A stretch of DNA of 60,816 nt, from positions 1 through 60,816 of the forward strand of contig NZ_FLSP01000051.1 in NCBI RefSeq assembly GCF_900091315.1, written 5' to 3'. The position numbers were made by a program, and so were the translations under genes. This DNA is from Streptomyces sp. DI166. Lineage in GTDB: Bacteria > Actinomycetota > Actinomycetes > Streptomycetales > Streptomycetaceae. Positions 1 to 7,805 of this stretch are shown piece after piece. The notes beneath the pieces were generated by a model. The model had not been told where the DNA came from, did no database searches, and saw nothing but the letters and a program-made list of their open reading frames with translations. Within the stretch, counting starts at the first letter, position 1, and every line of letters begins with the position of its first letter.

Positions 1-340
1 TAGCGACTGCGGGAGCAGTTCGAGGGCGTGATATGGCGGTTCTAGACGGGCGGTCAGTGGCGGGAGATGCCGCAGGAGTTCGGTGCCTGGTCGACCGTCC
101 GCAACCGCTTCCGGCAGTGGCGCGACGCCGGTGTCTTCGAGGTCCTCCTGGAGGGCCTGACCGCGGAAACGGCGAAGCGGGGTGAGATCGATCTGTCCCT
201 GGTCAGCATCGACTCCACCACCGCGCGCGCTCACCACGACATGGCCGGGATGCACCTGGGCGAGGACGTCCTCGGCGCACTTGAGAAGGCTGCCGTCGAG
301 GCGGAGAAGGCCGAGTCAAAAGGGGCAGCCTCGATGGCCA
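1..340 (+). pseudogene. IS5-family transposase remnant (N-terminal part)
   Basis: The frame reads like the N-terminal half of a Streptomyces IS5-type transposase: EFGAWSTVRNRFRQWRDAGV, then LSLVSIDSTTARAHHDMAGM, where SIDSTT carries the first catalytic Asp of the DDE family. In-frame TAG codons at bases 1-3 and 43-45 interrupt it upstream of the ATG at 67. Similarity fades after about base 330 in the usual charged EKAAVEAEKAESKG linker, and the central and C-terminal catalytic segments are absent. No terminal inverted repeats were seen. It is a dead fragment at the window edge; whether more lies to the left cannot be seen. Confidence 0.8.
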
Positions 341-408
341 GAGGCAGGCCGACGTAGCCTTGGCCGGTATCACTATGCGCAGCCGTTTGGGCGGTGCGTC
401 GACCACGG

Positions 409-873
409 TCACTCGATCGATCGAGGCAGGTCGGCGGCCAGCAGACGCTCGTGAAGCTCGCCCAGCGCTGTGCGGTTGCTGTCGAATCGCAGCAGGTCGT
501 TAGCCGCCTTGTAGCCCAGCCATTGGGCGGCGGTGTGTTCGTCAGAGAGCTTGATCTCGATGTCGGTGAGGTCCGCAGCGAACGAGTACTCAGGCACAAC
601 GTAGGTTCCCGTCGGCCAACTGTTCCGATCGGCGAAGAAGCGTGCGGGGATGCTGGCGGTGGTCTGTAGTGGGTAGAGCGCGACTGGGCGGTCGAGGCCG
701 AGCTCTTCGCGCGCCTCGCGGACGGCGGCCTGCTGCGGGCTCTCGCCTGACTCACCGCCGCCGGCGACTGCCTGCCAGACGTCCATGTCCTCGCGGCGCA
801 GAACGGCGAATTCGATCTGCTCGCCGACCCGGCGGAACGGGATTACGAGGATTTGGAAGGGTGCTCGGGGCAT
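409..873 (-). CDS. Single-domain Nudix hydrolase (154 aa)
   Basis: A one-domain Nudix pyrophosphohydrolase that would cleave a nucleoside diphosphate linked to another moiety; the substrate cannot be read from sequence. The Nudix box is present as GGGESGESPQQ followed by AAVREAREELGL, with the metal-binding REAREE. The chosen ATG at 873 (MPRAPFQILVIPFRR) is preceded by AGGAGATTCAC, a good ribosome binding site; the frame is open further upstream but without a comparable site. QILVIPFRR and DEHTAAQWL match related dATP-pyrophosphohydrolase-like Nudix proteins. It is the most downstream of the Nudix genes in this minus-strand array. Confidence 0.85.
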   Translation of the reverse strand: MPRAPFQILVIPFRRVGEQIEFAVLRREDMDVWQAVAGGGESGESPQQAAVREAREELGLDRPVALYPLQTTASIPARFFADRNSWPTGTYVVPEYSFAADLTDIEIKLSDEHTAAQWLGYKAANDLLRFDSNRTALGELHERLLAADLPRSIE

Positions 874-1138
874 GTGAATCTCCTTGGCCAGGAATCGGAT
901 GGAACGCGGGTGGTGGGGCTCTGATGCTCCGCCTCGCGGAGTTGGACGTATTTGTCGTGGATCTTCTCCACTGCACGTACGACATCGGCGAGTTCCGATG
1001 GGTCGTCGAGCAGAATGCCCGACCCGGCGGCTTGGCCGAACAGCACCAGCCTGGTGCATCGTCGAGCGCCTCGGCGACGGCAGCCACAGACGCGTCGGGC
1101 ACCAGGCGATTCGTGCGAAGGGCAAGGTCAGCCCACAT
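843..1138 (-). pseudogene. Small unknown protein gene, frameshifted
   Basis: An ATG at 1138 with a strong GGGAGG site just upstream opens MWADLALRTNRLVPDASVAA and continues to ALDDAPG. From about 1040 the plausible protein continues in another frame as LVLFGQAAGSGILLDDPSEL then ADVVRAVEKIHDKYVQLREA. One extra C in the GGCTGG stretch would join the two frames, so a single-base deletion or assembly indel is likely. The family is not recognised; it has the helical, acidic look of a small regulatory or accessory protein. The 3' end reads over the start of the downstream Nudix gene, so the true end is uncertain. Confidence 0.45.
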
Positions 1139-1384
1139 GCGGTCCTCCCGGCGGGGCGAGAGCGGCTTCAACGGCGCGGGCGTGGACGGTGCCCTTCCGC
1201 TCTAGGCGGGCTGCGGCTCGCGGGGCAGTCGACGATGGTCATGTGCCGGCCATGCGGGCGGATCCCGCCGTCGACGACCGCGGCGATCCCAGCCCCCCGT
1301 GGTCAGCCCCAAGGCGGCGTACCGGGGGTGCGCACTTCGTCGTGTCACGGGAGGGCACCGGGGCGGCTTGTCGGTCAAGACGGC

Positions 1385-2560
1385 CTACTTGGCTGGGGCG
1401 AAGGCAGTGAAGTGCGCCGGTGGATGGTCGACGGGAAGGTCGGGCCGCCAGGACGTGAGGATCTGGGCGCTGCATACGAACAGGCCGTCGGGGAGCTGAT
1501 CGAGCGGGTACCACGCCCAGTCGCCGACGCTCTCGTCTGGCTGCGTGGTTGGCCGACCTTGCCAAGCGTGGACGAGCGCGCCGACGGTAATCCGCAAGAC
1601 ACCTTCGACGTGGTCGACGAGTGTGCCCAGCAGTTCCACGTCGCTGCTCCGAGCGACCAGACCGGTCTCCTCGGAGAGCTCTCGGACGACCGCGTCCTCG
1701 AAGGACTCCCCGGCGGCTTCCACGCTTCCGCCTGGCAGTTCGAGTGTGCCGCGGCGGTGTCGGCCCAGCAGGATGCCCTGCTCGCTGAGCAGGATCGCGC
1801 CGACGCCGACGGCTGCGTGGGCGGCCGGGGCTCGGGTGCTGCGGGGTCGGCTAGAGACGCGCGCAGGCCGGTCTGGAAGGCGTCGGGCGCGGATGAGCTG
1901 CTGGATGACCGTGGTGCTCTCGTCGGGATGTGGGAACAGATCGATGGCTTCGACGCGGAAGCCGTACTCGGTGAGAAGGTCCTCCCACAGCTGCGGTGCT
2001 AGGACCCACATTTGCGTCGGCAGGGGCGGGTCGTTGCGCAGCAGGATCATCTGCTCGCGCGGTGCCACTTCGGTGGACGGGCCGCGTCCGTGCAGGTCGG
2101 TGTGCAGGAGCGAGAGGATCAGCGGGGCGCCGGAACGCAGGCCGTCGCGCAGTGCCGGCAGCGAGCGGTGCGGGTCGATGAAGGCGAGCGTCCCGATCGC
2201 GTACGCGGCGTCGAACGGCTTGACTCCGGCCAGGTACTCGGCCATGTCTGCATGGACGAACTCCACGCCGTCCACGTCCGCGTGGGTGCTGACGGCGCGT
2301 TCGTGCTGGGTCGGGGACAGCTCGATGCCGGTGACGCGCGCTCCGTGTTCCTGGGCGAGGTGGACGGCGTGGTGGCCGGCCCCGGAGCCGATGTCCAGAA
2401 CGCGGCGACCGGTGATGTCGCCGAGGACTTCTGCTCCCGGCCCGATCTCTTCCCAGGGTGTCCAGCCGAGCCGCTCGGGGACGGGCGGGGTGTAGGAGTG
2501 AGCGAGTTGGCGCTGGCCGTAGATCTGCCAGGCCCGGGTGTTGGTCTCCTCGGCGGGCAC
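1385..2560 (-). CDS. SAM-dependent methyltransferase fused to a Nudix hydrolase (391 aa)
   Basis: Residues about 1-230 are a class I methyltransferase: RRVLDIGSGAGHHAVHLA is the glycine-rich SAM loop, TGIELS motif II and FVHADMAEYL the post-II acidic motif. After a short Arg/Pro linker, residues about 250-391 form a Nudix domain with box GGSVEAAGESFEDAVV then RELSEETGL. The start is GTG at 2560 behind AGGGGGCAACC. The methyltransferase half resembles small-molecule methylases rather than DNA methylases (no NPPY). Fusion of methyl transfer and nucleotide hydrolysis in one chain is unusual and suggests successive steps on one nucleotide-like substrate or repair of a by-product. That coupling is inference. 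Confidence 0.85.
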   Translation of the reverse strand: MPAEETNTRAWQIYGQRQLAHSYTPPVPERLGWTPWEEIGPGAEVLGDITGRRVLDIGSGAGHHAVHLAQEHGARVTGIELSPTQHERAVSTHADVDGVEFVHADMAEYLAGVKPFDAAYAIGTLAFIDPHRSLPALRDGLRSGAPLILSLLHTDLHGRGPSTEVAPREQMILLRNDPPLPTQMWVLAPQLWEDLLTEYGFRVEAIDLFPHPDESTTVIQQLIRARRLPDRPARVSSRPRSTRAPAAHAAVGVGAILLSEQGILLGRHRRGTLELPGGSVEAAGESFEDAVVRELSEETGLVARSSDVELLGTLVDHVEGVLRITVGALVHAWQGRPTTQPDESVGDWAWYPLDQLPDGLFVCSAQILTSWRPDLPVDHPPAHFTAFAPAK

Positions 2561-2591
2561 GGTTGCCCCCTGGTGGGCGGGTGTTCAGGGG

Positions 2592-3419
2592 TCAGGTGTG
2601 CGTGATCAGGTAGGCGGGGCCCTCGCCGCGCCGGGCTTGCTCGATGGCGTTGAGGCGGGCGAAGGTGCGCGGCGCCATCAGCTCCTGCCAGGTCGCGAGG
2701 TCGTGGACGGCCCACATGTCGTGCTCGGCGGGATCGAGCCGGATCCGGCCGAGTTCGTCGGCGGCCAGCCGCCCTCCGTCGAAGATGAGCCCCACCTTGT
2801 TCAGCGGCAGGCGCGGCCCGGCGTGCAGGAAATGCGTCAGGAGCAGCCTCGGTGTGCCCAGACCGAGTTCGAGGCCGGTCTCCTCGACCGCCTCGCGCCG
2901 GGCGGTCTGCAGCGGGTCCTCGCCGGGGGCGTCGAGGTTGCCGCCCGGGAACTGCCAGAGTCTGGAGCCGTAGACCGAGCGGAGCTGGACCGGCCGGTCA
3001 TGCTCGTCGCGGATGTAAAGGCAGCCGTACACCGTGTGGTGGGGGACAACGTGTGCGTACTCCTCAGCCGTCATCGGCATGGGGCGGCCGGGCCGCGCCG
3101 GACGGTGGTCGAAGGAGAGGGCGAGAACGCCAAGGGCTTCCTTAGCCGGCGGGTAGATGTCGCGGAGGTTGGTGAGCAGCTTGCTGGGCGGTCCGTCCGG
3201 GTCGATGCGACGGGTATCCTCCGAGCGGAGCAGGGCCTCGAAGGTGGAGTACGGGGTGATCCGCTGCACGATGACGTCGAGTTCCCGTCCGGTATCCCGG
3301 TCGTGGAAGACGACTGTGTCGCCGACGCCGATGTTGCGCTTGTTCGTGCTGGCCACCCTCACTTCGATGGTTTTGCGACCTGCTTCCACTTGCCGGTAGT
3401 ACCGCCCGAGCAGGTGCAT
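2592..3419 (-). CDS. ASCH-domain / Nudix hydrolase fusion (275 aa, probably 5'-frameshifted)
   Basis: The N-terminal part, MHLLGRYYRQVEAGRKTIEV then NIGVGDTVVFHD, is an ASCH (PUA-like, RNA- or nucleotide-binding) domain. It is followed from about residue 110 by a Nudix domain with box GGNLDAPGEDPLQTAR then REAVEETGL. The ATG at 3419 has no ribosome binding site. A much better start lies at 3496 (MPDDTQQELQAVPSPSAP), with GGAGG placed just upstream, but its frame is off by one and ends in a stop shortly after crossing into the ASCH coding region. One extra C in CACCCCAC would join the halves as ...PPEHPHMHLL..., so the intact gene was probably 2592-3496. Confidence 0.8.
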   Translation of the reverse strand: MHLLGRYYRQVEAGRKTIEVRVASTNKRNIGVGDTVVFHDRDTGRELDVIVQRITPYSTFEALLRSEDTRRIDPDGPPSKLLTNLRDIYPPAKEALGVLALSFDHRPARPGRPMPMTAEEYAHVVPHHTVYGCLYIRDEHDRPVQLRSVYGSRLWQFPGGNLDAPGEDPLQTARREAVEETGLELGLGTPRLLLTHFLHAGPRLPLNKVGLIFDGGRLAADELGRIRLDPAEHDMWAVHDLATWQELMAPRTFARLNAIEQARRGEGPAYLITHT

Positions 3420-3501
3420 GTGGGGTGTTCGGGCGGTTCGACTGGGGCCGACGGGCTGGGAACGGCTTGGAGCTCCTGCTGGGTGTCGTCGGGCATATGA
3501 G

Positions 3502-3506
3502 CCTCC
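3502..3506 (-). promoter_or_regulatory. Strong RBS of the out-of-frame start of the ASCH-Nudix gene
   Basis: GGAGG on the minus strand lies five bases upstream of the ATG at 3496. It is the only convincing Shine-Dalgarno site for the ASCH-Nudix gene, yet it serves a reading frame that leaves the ASCH frame by one base near 3420. This decides in favour of a frameshift rather than a natural start at 3419. Confidence 0.6.
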
Positions 3507-3623
3507 GTTCGATGCTTTCCGTCCGTCACGTTTGTGGTCGTGACCGGCGTTGGAGCGGTGGCTGCGCTCCTGCGTCTCCGGATCGGGGTGGGCGGCGAGG
3601 GCGTGGACGGATTCGCCGACGCG

Positions 3624-4892
3624 CTAATGCAGTTCGATCGGTCCGTAGCGCGCGTGCGGCTCCTGCCGCATCAGTGCGTCGTACCGGTCCGCTGCTGAGA
3701 AGTGCCAGAACTCGGTCCCGTAGTTTGTAAAGCCCGCGGTCTCCATGGCGTTGAGCAGCGTCGTGCGGTGGTGGCGCGCGTGGTCGCTGAGGTTCGGGGC
3801 GTGTGTGAAGCAGGCGCCGTCGCTCTCCTCCGGGGAGGCATTGACGCGGGTGCCGAGGTCGAGTTCGTGGCCGTCCTGGTCGACGAGGGTCACGTCCACG
3901 GCCGCGCCGGCGGAGTGGGGCGCGATCTCCGGCGGCGACACGTACCGGCTGGCGGCCTGGTGCAGCTGCTCGGCTGTCCAGCCGGGATGGGCGGCGGCCA
4001 GCTCGTCCCGGTACTCGGTGAAGTAGCGCTGCTGGAGGGCAAGCGGCCGGTAGCCCTCGATGAACAGCAGGTCGGTGCCGGCGGGCAGGAACGAGCGGGC
4101 GTGTTGCAGCCGGGCCAGGACGCCCTCGCGGACGTGGGCGTACGCGCCCAGCGGATCCTGTTTGCGGGGGTCGACGCGGAAGCCGTGGTCCCGGACGTCG
4201 ACGAGCGGTTCCCCGCACTCGTGCACCGGGATCGCGGCGACCCGCGGATCGGACATCAACACCAGAGGGTTCATCGAGTCTCCCTGTGACTGCTTGCACT
4301 GCGGTGGCGGGACTGAGGAGGCAGAGGCCAGATCGGTTTCGCGCACGATCCGCGCGACGGTGTCCTGCAGAGTGCTGTCGGCCTGGATCACGGTCTCCAG
4401 ACCGCCGGGCAACAGGTCCTGCTCGCGGTACCAGGAAGCGAGGTGGTCGTCGGTGACTTGCGCCAGGTAAGCGGCATCCGCCTTCGATGCGTGCCGGACC
4501 AACGTTGCCTCCAGGGGCACGTCCAGGTAGTAGCAGCCGGAGACGCCGCGGTGGTCCCGTACCAGAGTTGTGATCATGTGGCTGTAGCGGTCGGCGTACA
4601 GGATGCCTTCGAGTACGACGTGGAAGCCGGCGTCGAGGGCTTCGCGGGCGATCCTGCCCAGCAGGGCGATGTTGGCGCCGCGCGCGGTGTCGTGTTCCCT
4701 GAGCACGTTCCGGCGGATCATGTCCTGGCTCACGATCGCGATACCGCGCCCGTAATGGTCTCGCAGGCCCTGGGCCACGCTCGACTTGCCGGACGCCGAG
4801 TTGCCGCGGATCACGATGAGGCGGGTGTCCGGACGCCCGGTCGCAGTCGTAGCGGACGCGCGACTTGGGGCGCCGCCCGGGGTGCTGGTCAT
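3624..4892 (-). CDS. P-loop kinase fused to VanX-like D-Ala-D-Ala dipeptidase (422 aa)
   Basis: Residues about 20-200 form an AAA_33/uridine-kinase-like P-loop kinase: LIVIRGNSASGKSSVAQGL is Walker A, followed by GIAIVSQDMIRR and VVLEGILYADRY. Residues 207-422 are an M15D dipeptidase. Counted from the internal Met207, His120 and Asp127 (PHSAGAAVDV) and Glu188 and His191 (EFWHFS) match the zinc and catalytic residues of VanX (H116, D123, E181, H184), and Arg76 in EGYRPL matches VanX R71. Met207 (ATG at 4274) has its own GGGAG site, so a free 216-aa dipeptidase could also be made. No vanH or vanA homologue is nearby, so this is not a vancomycin cassette. Its start overlaps the upstream triple-Nudix stop (ATGA), which predicts translational coupling. 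Confidence 0.85.
   Translation of the reverse strand: MTSTPGGAPSRASATTATGRPDTRLIVIRGNSASGKSSVAQGLRDHYGRGIAIVSQDMIRRNVLREHDTARGANIALLGRIAREALDAGFHVVLEGILYADRYSHMITTLVRDHRGVSGCYYLDVPLEATLVRHASKADAAYLAQVTDDHLASWYREQDLLPGGLETVIQADSTLQDTVARIVRETDLASASSVPPPQCKQSQGDSMNPLVLMSDPRVAAIPVHECGEPLVDVRDHGFRVDPRKQDPLGAYAHVREGVLARLQHARSFLPAGTDLLFIEGYRPLALQQRYFTEYRDELAAAHPGWTAEQLHQAASRYVSPPEIAPHSAGAAVDVTLVDQDGHELDLGTRVNASPEESDGACFTHAPNLSDHARHHRTTLLNAMETAGFTNYGTEFWHFSAADRYDALMRQEPHARYGPIELH
4280..4284 (-). promoter_or_regulatory. Internal RBS before the dipeptidase domain
   Basis: GGGAG lies five bases upstream of the in-frame ATG at 4274, inside the kinase-dipeptidase gene and exactly at the domain boundary (QGDS-MNPLVL). 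This suggests two formerly separate genes joined by loss of a stop codon, with possible production of the dipeptidase alone. Confidence 0.5.
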
Positions 4893-6376
4893 GCGGGCCA
4901 GCCCGTCTCGCTGTACAACTCACCGTTCTGGATCTTCTCGATGGCCACCCGGGTGTAGGGGACGAGGTCTTCGGGGAGGGCGGCGGGGTCCCAGAACTTC
5001 CACGCGGTGCACTTGTCCGGCTCTCGCAGCTCCGGCTCGCCGCTCCAGGCGCGAGCACGGAAGAACAGGCCCATGCGGGGCCGGTCCCCGACGCGGTCGA
5101 TGTGGTGCACGACGTGGACGAGTTCGACGTCCTGGCGCTCGATGCTCAGGCCGGCTTCTTCCCGTGCCTCCCTGATCAGGCAGGCGATGGCGTTCTCCTG
5201 CTCGCAATGGCCGGCCAGAACGTGCCAGGTCGACGGCGCGAACGCGGAGTTGGGGTGACGCAGCCCCAGCAGAACCGTCCCGTCGGGGCGCTCCAGGTAG
5301 AGGTGGACGCCGATGACGTTGAGGACCGTGCCGCTCGGCGAAGCCGGGCGACGCTCCTCGGGCGAGGAGAGACCGCTCTGCGGCGCGGCACTGGCCGAGA
5401 GGCTGGCGGCGTGGCGCCGTACGAGGTCGCTGGTGGTGTCGGCGATGCGCAGGCGGTGGAGGTCTGAGGGGGTGAACCAGGCCAGCATCACCCCCTCGGT
5501 CAGCCGGAGTTCGCGGGGATCGCCGTTCCAGCGGCCGGCGTAGATGGCGATGGGTACGGTCGCGCTGTCGTCGTTGGAGGCGTACTCGGTGCCGAACGGA
5601 GTCAGGTCGGCGAGGTCGAGTCCGGCTTCCTCGGCCAGTTCGCGCCGCACGGTGTGTTCCAGGGAGGCGTCCTGGGGCTCTCGGCCGCCGCCCAGCAGGG
5701 ACCACATGCCCGGCTCCCAGATCTCCCCGGGAAAGTAGTCGCGCAGGTGGAGCAGGTACTCGCCGCGGTCGTTGTAAATCAGGGCGGAGGCGTTGGCTGT
5801 CTCCGGTTCAGTCATTGCTGGGAGCTTGAGCAGCTTCTCGCGCAGGGGCGGTTGAGTCACTCGGTCCACGGGACGCCATTCGATGCCACCGACCTCATCC
5901 TCCTGCAGAACGACTGGCACGTCGGTCGTGGTGTGCAGGCGGAAGAGGAACCGGAGATCGAAGTGCTGGTGTCCCGGTTCGCCTTTGCGGGGATGGGCAT
6001 CGATGTCGTGGATGTCGATGTCGAACGGCACAGTCTCATAGCCGGGCCACGCTGTGACGGCCTGGGGCGGGATCCCGGTCTCCTCGTGCAGCTCCCGCAG
6101 CGCCGTTGCTGCCAAGGACTCGTCGGCGGCCTCGGCGTGGCCGCCGGGGACGAGGAACTTCCCGCTCGCCAGGTGCAGCACGTGCAGGACGCGGCCGAGG
6201 TCGTCGACGACGATCGCGCCGCAGGTGACGTGTCCGGTGAAGGTGGAGCGGCTGGCGATCTCGTCGCCGGTCTGGTCGAGGCCGTTCAGGAAAGCGCCGA
6301 GCTGCTCGCGCTCGTGGGGGTTGCGCGCGAGGTATGAATCGACGGTGGTGCGGATGTGATCGTGTGACAACGGCAT
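4889..6376 (-). CDS. Triple-Nudix-domain protein (495 aa)
   Basis: Three Nudix domains lie in tandem. Box 1 is GGHAEAADESLAATAL then RELHEETGI (about residue 80). Box 2 is GGGREPQDASLEHTVR then RELAEEAGL (about 230). Box 3 is AGHCEQENAIACLI then REAREEAGL (about 395). All three keep the REUXEE metal-binding core; box 2 has Ala where the first conserved Glu is expected and box 3 is one residue shorter at its start, so they may differ in activity. Linkers of about 40 residues, one Ser/Ala/Pro-rich, separate the domains. The ATG at 6376 follows GAGGTAACCGCT. Its stop overlaps the start of the kinase-dipeptidase gene by four bases. Single-domain Nudix proteins are the rule, so a three-domain chain may be a scaffold or multi-substrate sanitiser. 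Confidence 0.88.
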   Translation of the reverse strand: MPLSHDHIRTTVDSYLARNPHEREQLGAFLNGLDQTGDEIASRSTFTGHVTCGAIVVDDLGRVLHVLHLASGKFLVPGGHAEAADESLAATALRELHEETGIPPQAVTAWPGYETVPFDIDIHDIDAHPRKGEPGHQHFDLRFLFRLHTTTDVPVVLQEDEVGGIEWRPVDRVTQPPLREKLLKLPAMTEPETANASALIYNDRGEYLLHLRDYFPGEIWEPGMWSLLGGGREPQDASLEHTVRRELAEEAGLDLADLTPFGTEYASNDDSATVPIAIYAGRWNGDPRELRLTEGVMLAWFTPSDLHRLRIADTTSDLVRRHAASLSASAAPQSGLSSPEERRPASPSGTVLNVIGVHLYLERPDGTVLLGLRHPNSAFAPSTWHVLAGHCEQENAIACLIREAREEAGLSIERQDVELVHVVHHIDRVGDRPRMGLFFRARAWSGEPELREPDKCTAWKFWDPAALPEDLVPYTRVAIEKIQNGELYSETGWPA

Positions 6377-6386
6377 AGCGGTTACC

Positions 6387-6959
6387 TCAGAGGGAAGGGC
6401 GCGGGAGGAGTCGAGGCGGGGTGGGTGGTCGGGTCAGCTCAGCCGCATCCCCTCCGCCGGGATCTCCTCGACGGCGGCGGTGCACGCGATAGGCAGCCCC
6501 CACCGCTTGTGTGCTGTCTCTGTCGCGAGCTGGGCTTGCCGAGCTCCGGGCGGGCCTCAGCCCAGCAGGGCCGCGGCCTGGGCGGGGTGGCGAGGAGGCG
6601 GGCGAAGGGGGCGGCCGGTGGCGGTGCCGACAGCAGGAGGGCGCGTTGTAGCCGCCGGAGCCGATCTCCAGAACACGGTGGCCGGGCTGGATGCGGGCGG
6701 CTTCGAGCATGTCGGCCTGCAGCCACGGCGCGGAGAGGGAGCTGGTGATGGTGCCGTCGTCGCTGTGTCGGGTGGGGACGATGTCGTTGGCGTACGCAGC
6801 GGTGAGGGGGGTTTCGGGGCCAAAGGCATGCCGCGGCACGGTGCGGAAGGCGCGCTCGACAGCGGCGGAGCGGATGTGGCTGTCGGCGCGGAGCTGCTCG
6901 ACGAGCTGCCGACGAAGCTCGCTTGCGTCGGTGACTTCGATATCCGGTGAAGTCGTCAC
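6387..6959 (-). pseudogene. Broken PIMT-like (FxLD-system type) methyltransferase
   Basis: A GTG at 6959 behind GGAAGGAATGCC starts a protein whose first about 100 residues parallel the intact methyltransferase at 32327-33565: TVPRHAFGPETPLTAAYAND and SAPWLQADMLEAARIQPGHR then VLEIGSGGYNA. Immediately after the SAM-binding loop the frame is lost (AALLL continues in another frame for about 20 residues) and the remaining two thirds are missing. A third frame ends as TAAVEEIPAEGMRLS at about 6437, possibly the tail of an unrelated gene. It looks like an internally deleted duplicate or a relic of the same biosynthetic locus before the transposon split it. Confidence 0.75.
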
Positions 6960-7063
6960 GGCATTCCTTCCGGAGTTGATCGGGCGGTTGGGGCGTGGTG
7001 TGAAGGGAGCAGGAGTGGGCCGGTGTCTCTGCCCGGCGGACCGGTGGCTTGGCGCGGCCCGGT

Positions 7064-7068
7064 GATCA
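7064..7068. repeat. Target-site duplication GATCA, left copy
   Basis: GATCA directly precedes the TGTAGG left terminus at 7069. The same five bases directly follow the right terminus at 24357. Tn7-family elements duplicate five bases. Confidence 0.85.
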
Positions 7069-7161
7069 TGTAGGGCCCATCGCTTCGTGCACACCGCGGC
7101 CTCCGGGAAGGTCGGAATCCGGATTTGTTGCGCACCGGCTGCGTCGGTTGGGGGTGCGCAT
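7069..7161. repeat. Left end with three spaced TnsB-site-like boxes
   Basis: From the tip TGTAGG at 7069, boxes lie at 7087-7094 (GTGCACAC), 7129-7135 (TGCGCAC) and 7154-7161 (GTGCGCAT). Three spaced boxes match the known layout of the Tn7 left end, which has three separated TnsB sites. Confidence 0.7.
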
Positions 7162-7805
7162 TCGTTCGTAAGATCCAGACCCTGTGGTCACTGTCCGTTA
7201 TTGATCCGAGACTCACTTGGCTCTACCGGAATCTGCACCGGGCGGCACGCGGGTGTGGCCCGCTGGGCCGCCCGTGATGCCTTATTCTCGCTGCTGCCGG
7301 TCGGCTGGTGACGGATCGGATGGGCGCTCTCTCGCTGGTGTGGATGTGGGAGTTGGTCACGAGCGGGCTGGGGCAGCCAGCTTCTCGCCGGCCGCTCTCG
7401 GCATGACCAGTGGTACGCGGCGCAACTCGTCGAGCGTGTGCTGGCCTGCTCTATGGGTCACGCTGCTTCAGCTGCCGCCAACAGGCCCGTCCGGAAACCA
7501 AATACCGGTTGTCGTGGCCACCGCCCGACCGAGGCTCCGACGGATCGGCAAGCCCCCATCGGAGCAGCCGAATCACCCTTGCCGGACATTCGGACTGACA
7601 TCGCTGCGATCATTTTGCAGCCTTTCAGGAGGTCTGTTCCCTTTGCGCAGGGGACAGCTTCCTGATCCTTCAACTTCCTGGCGTGCGAAGCCGCTTGTTC
7701 CGCGTTCCGCGATCTACGTACCGTCCTCTCCGCGATCTTCATGGACCGTACACGTTTCGGATCGCTGGGCTACATGCCGCGGCTGCGGTGTGAACAGGGG
7801 GAGCT
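7162..7805. other. Intergenic stretch inside the transposon, no gene seen
   Basis: About 640 bases between the left end and the RHS gene. Short open frames here lack ribosome binding sites and recognisable domains. The composition is less GC-rich than the neighbours between about 7500 and 7700. It presumably holds the promoter of the RHS gene, but no -10/-35 pair stands out. An AGGGGGAGC ribosome binding site for the RHS gene lies just before 7806. Confidence 0.4.

Noticed and set aside
3624..4274. Vancomycin-type resistance cassette
   Set aside because: Only the VanX-like domain is present; no vanH, vanA or vanRS homologues occur in the window.
4572..4723. GATCATGT at 4572 and 4716 as alternative left ends of the transposon
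   Set aside because: Neither continues TGTAGG nor has a GTGC(A/G)CAC box at base 19; both lie inside the kinase coding sequence. The copy at 7064 satisfies all criteria.
3526..5058. Long Arg/Pro-rich open frame on the minus strand over the kinase-dipeptidase gene
   Set aside because: It is an alternate-frame shadow; the kinase and VanX motifs are in the other frame.
7458..7742. 94-residue minus-strand open frame in the transposon's left intergenic region
   Set aside because: No ribosome binding site, no recognisable motif, and composition unlike neighbouring genes.
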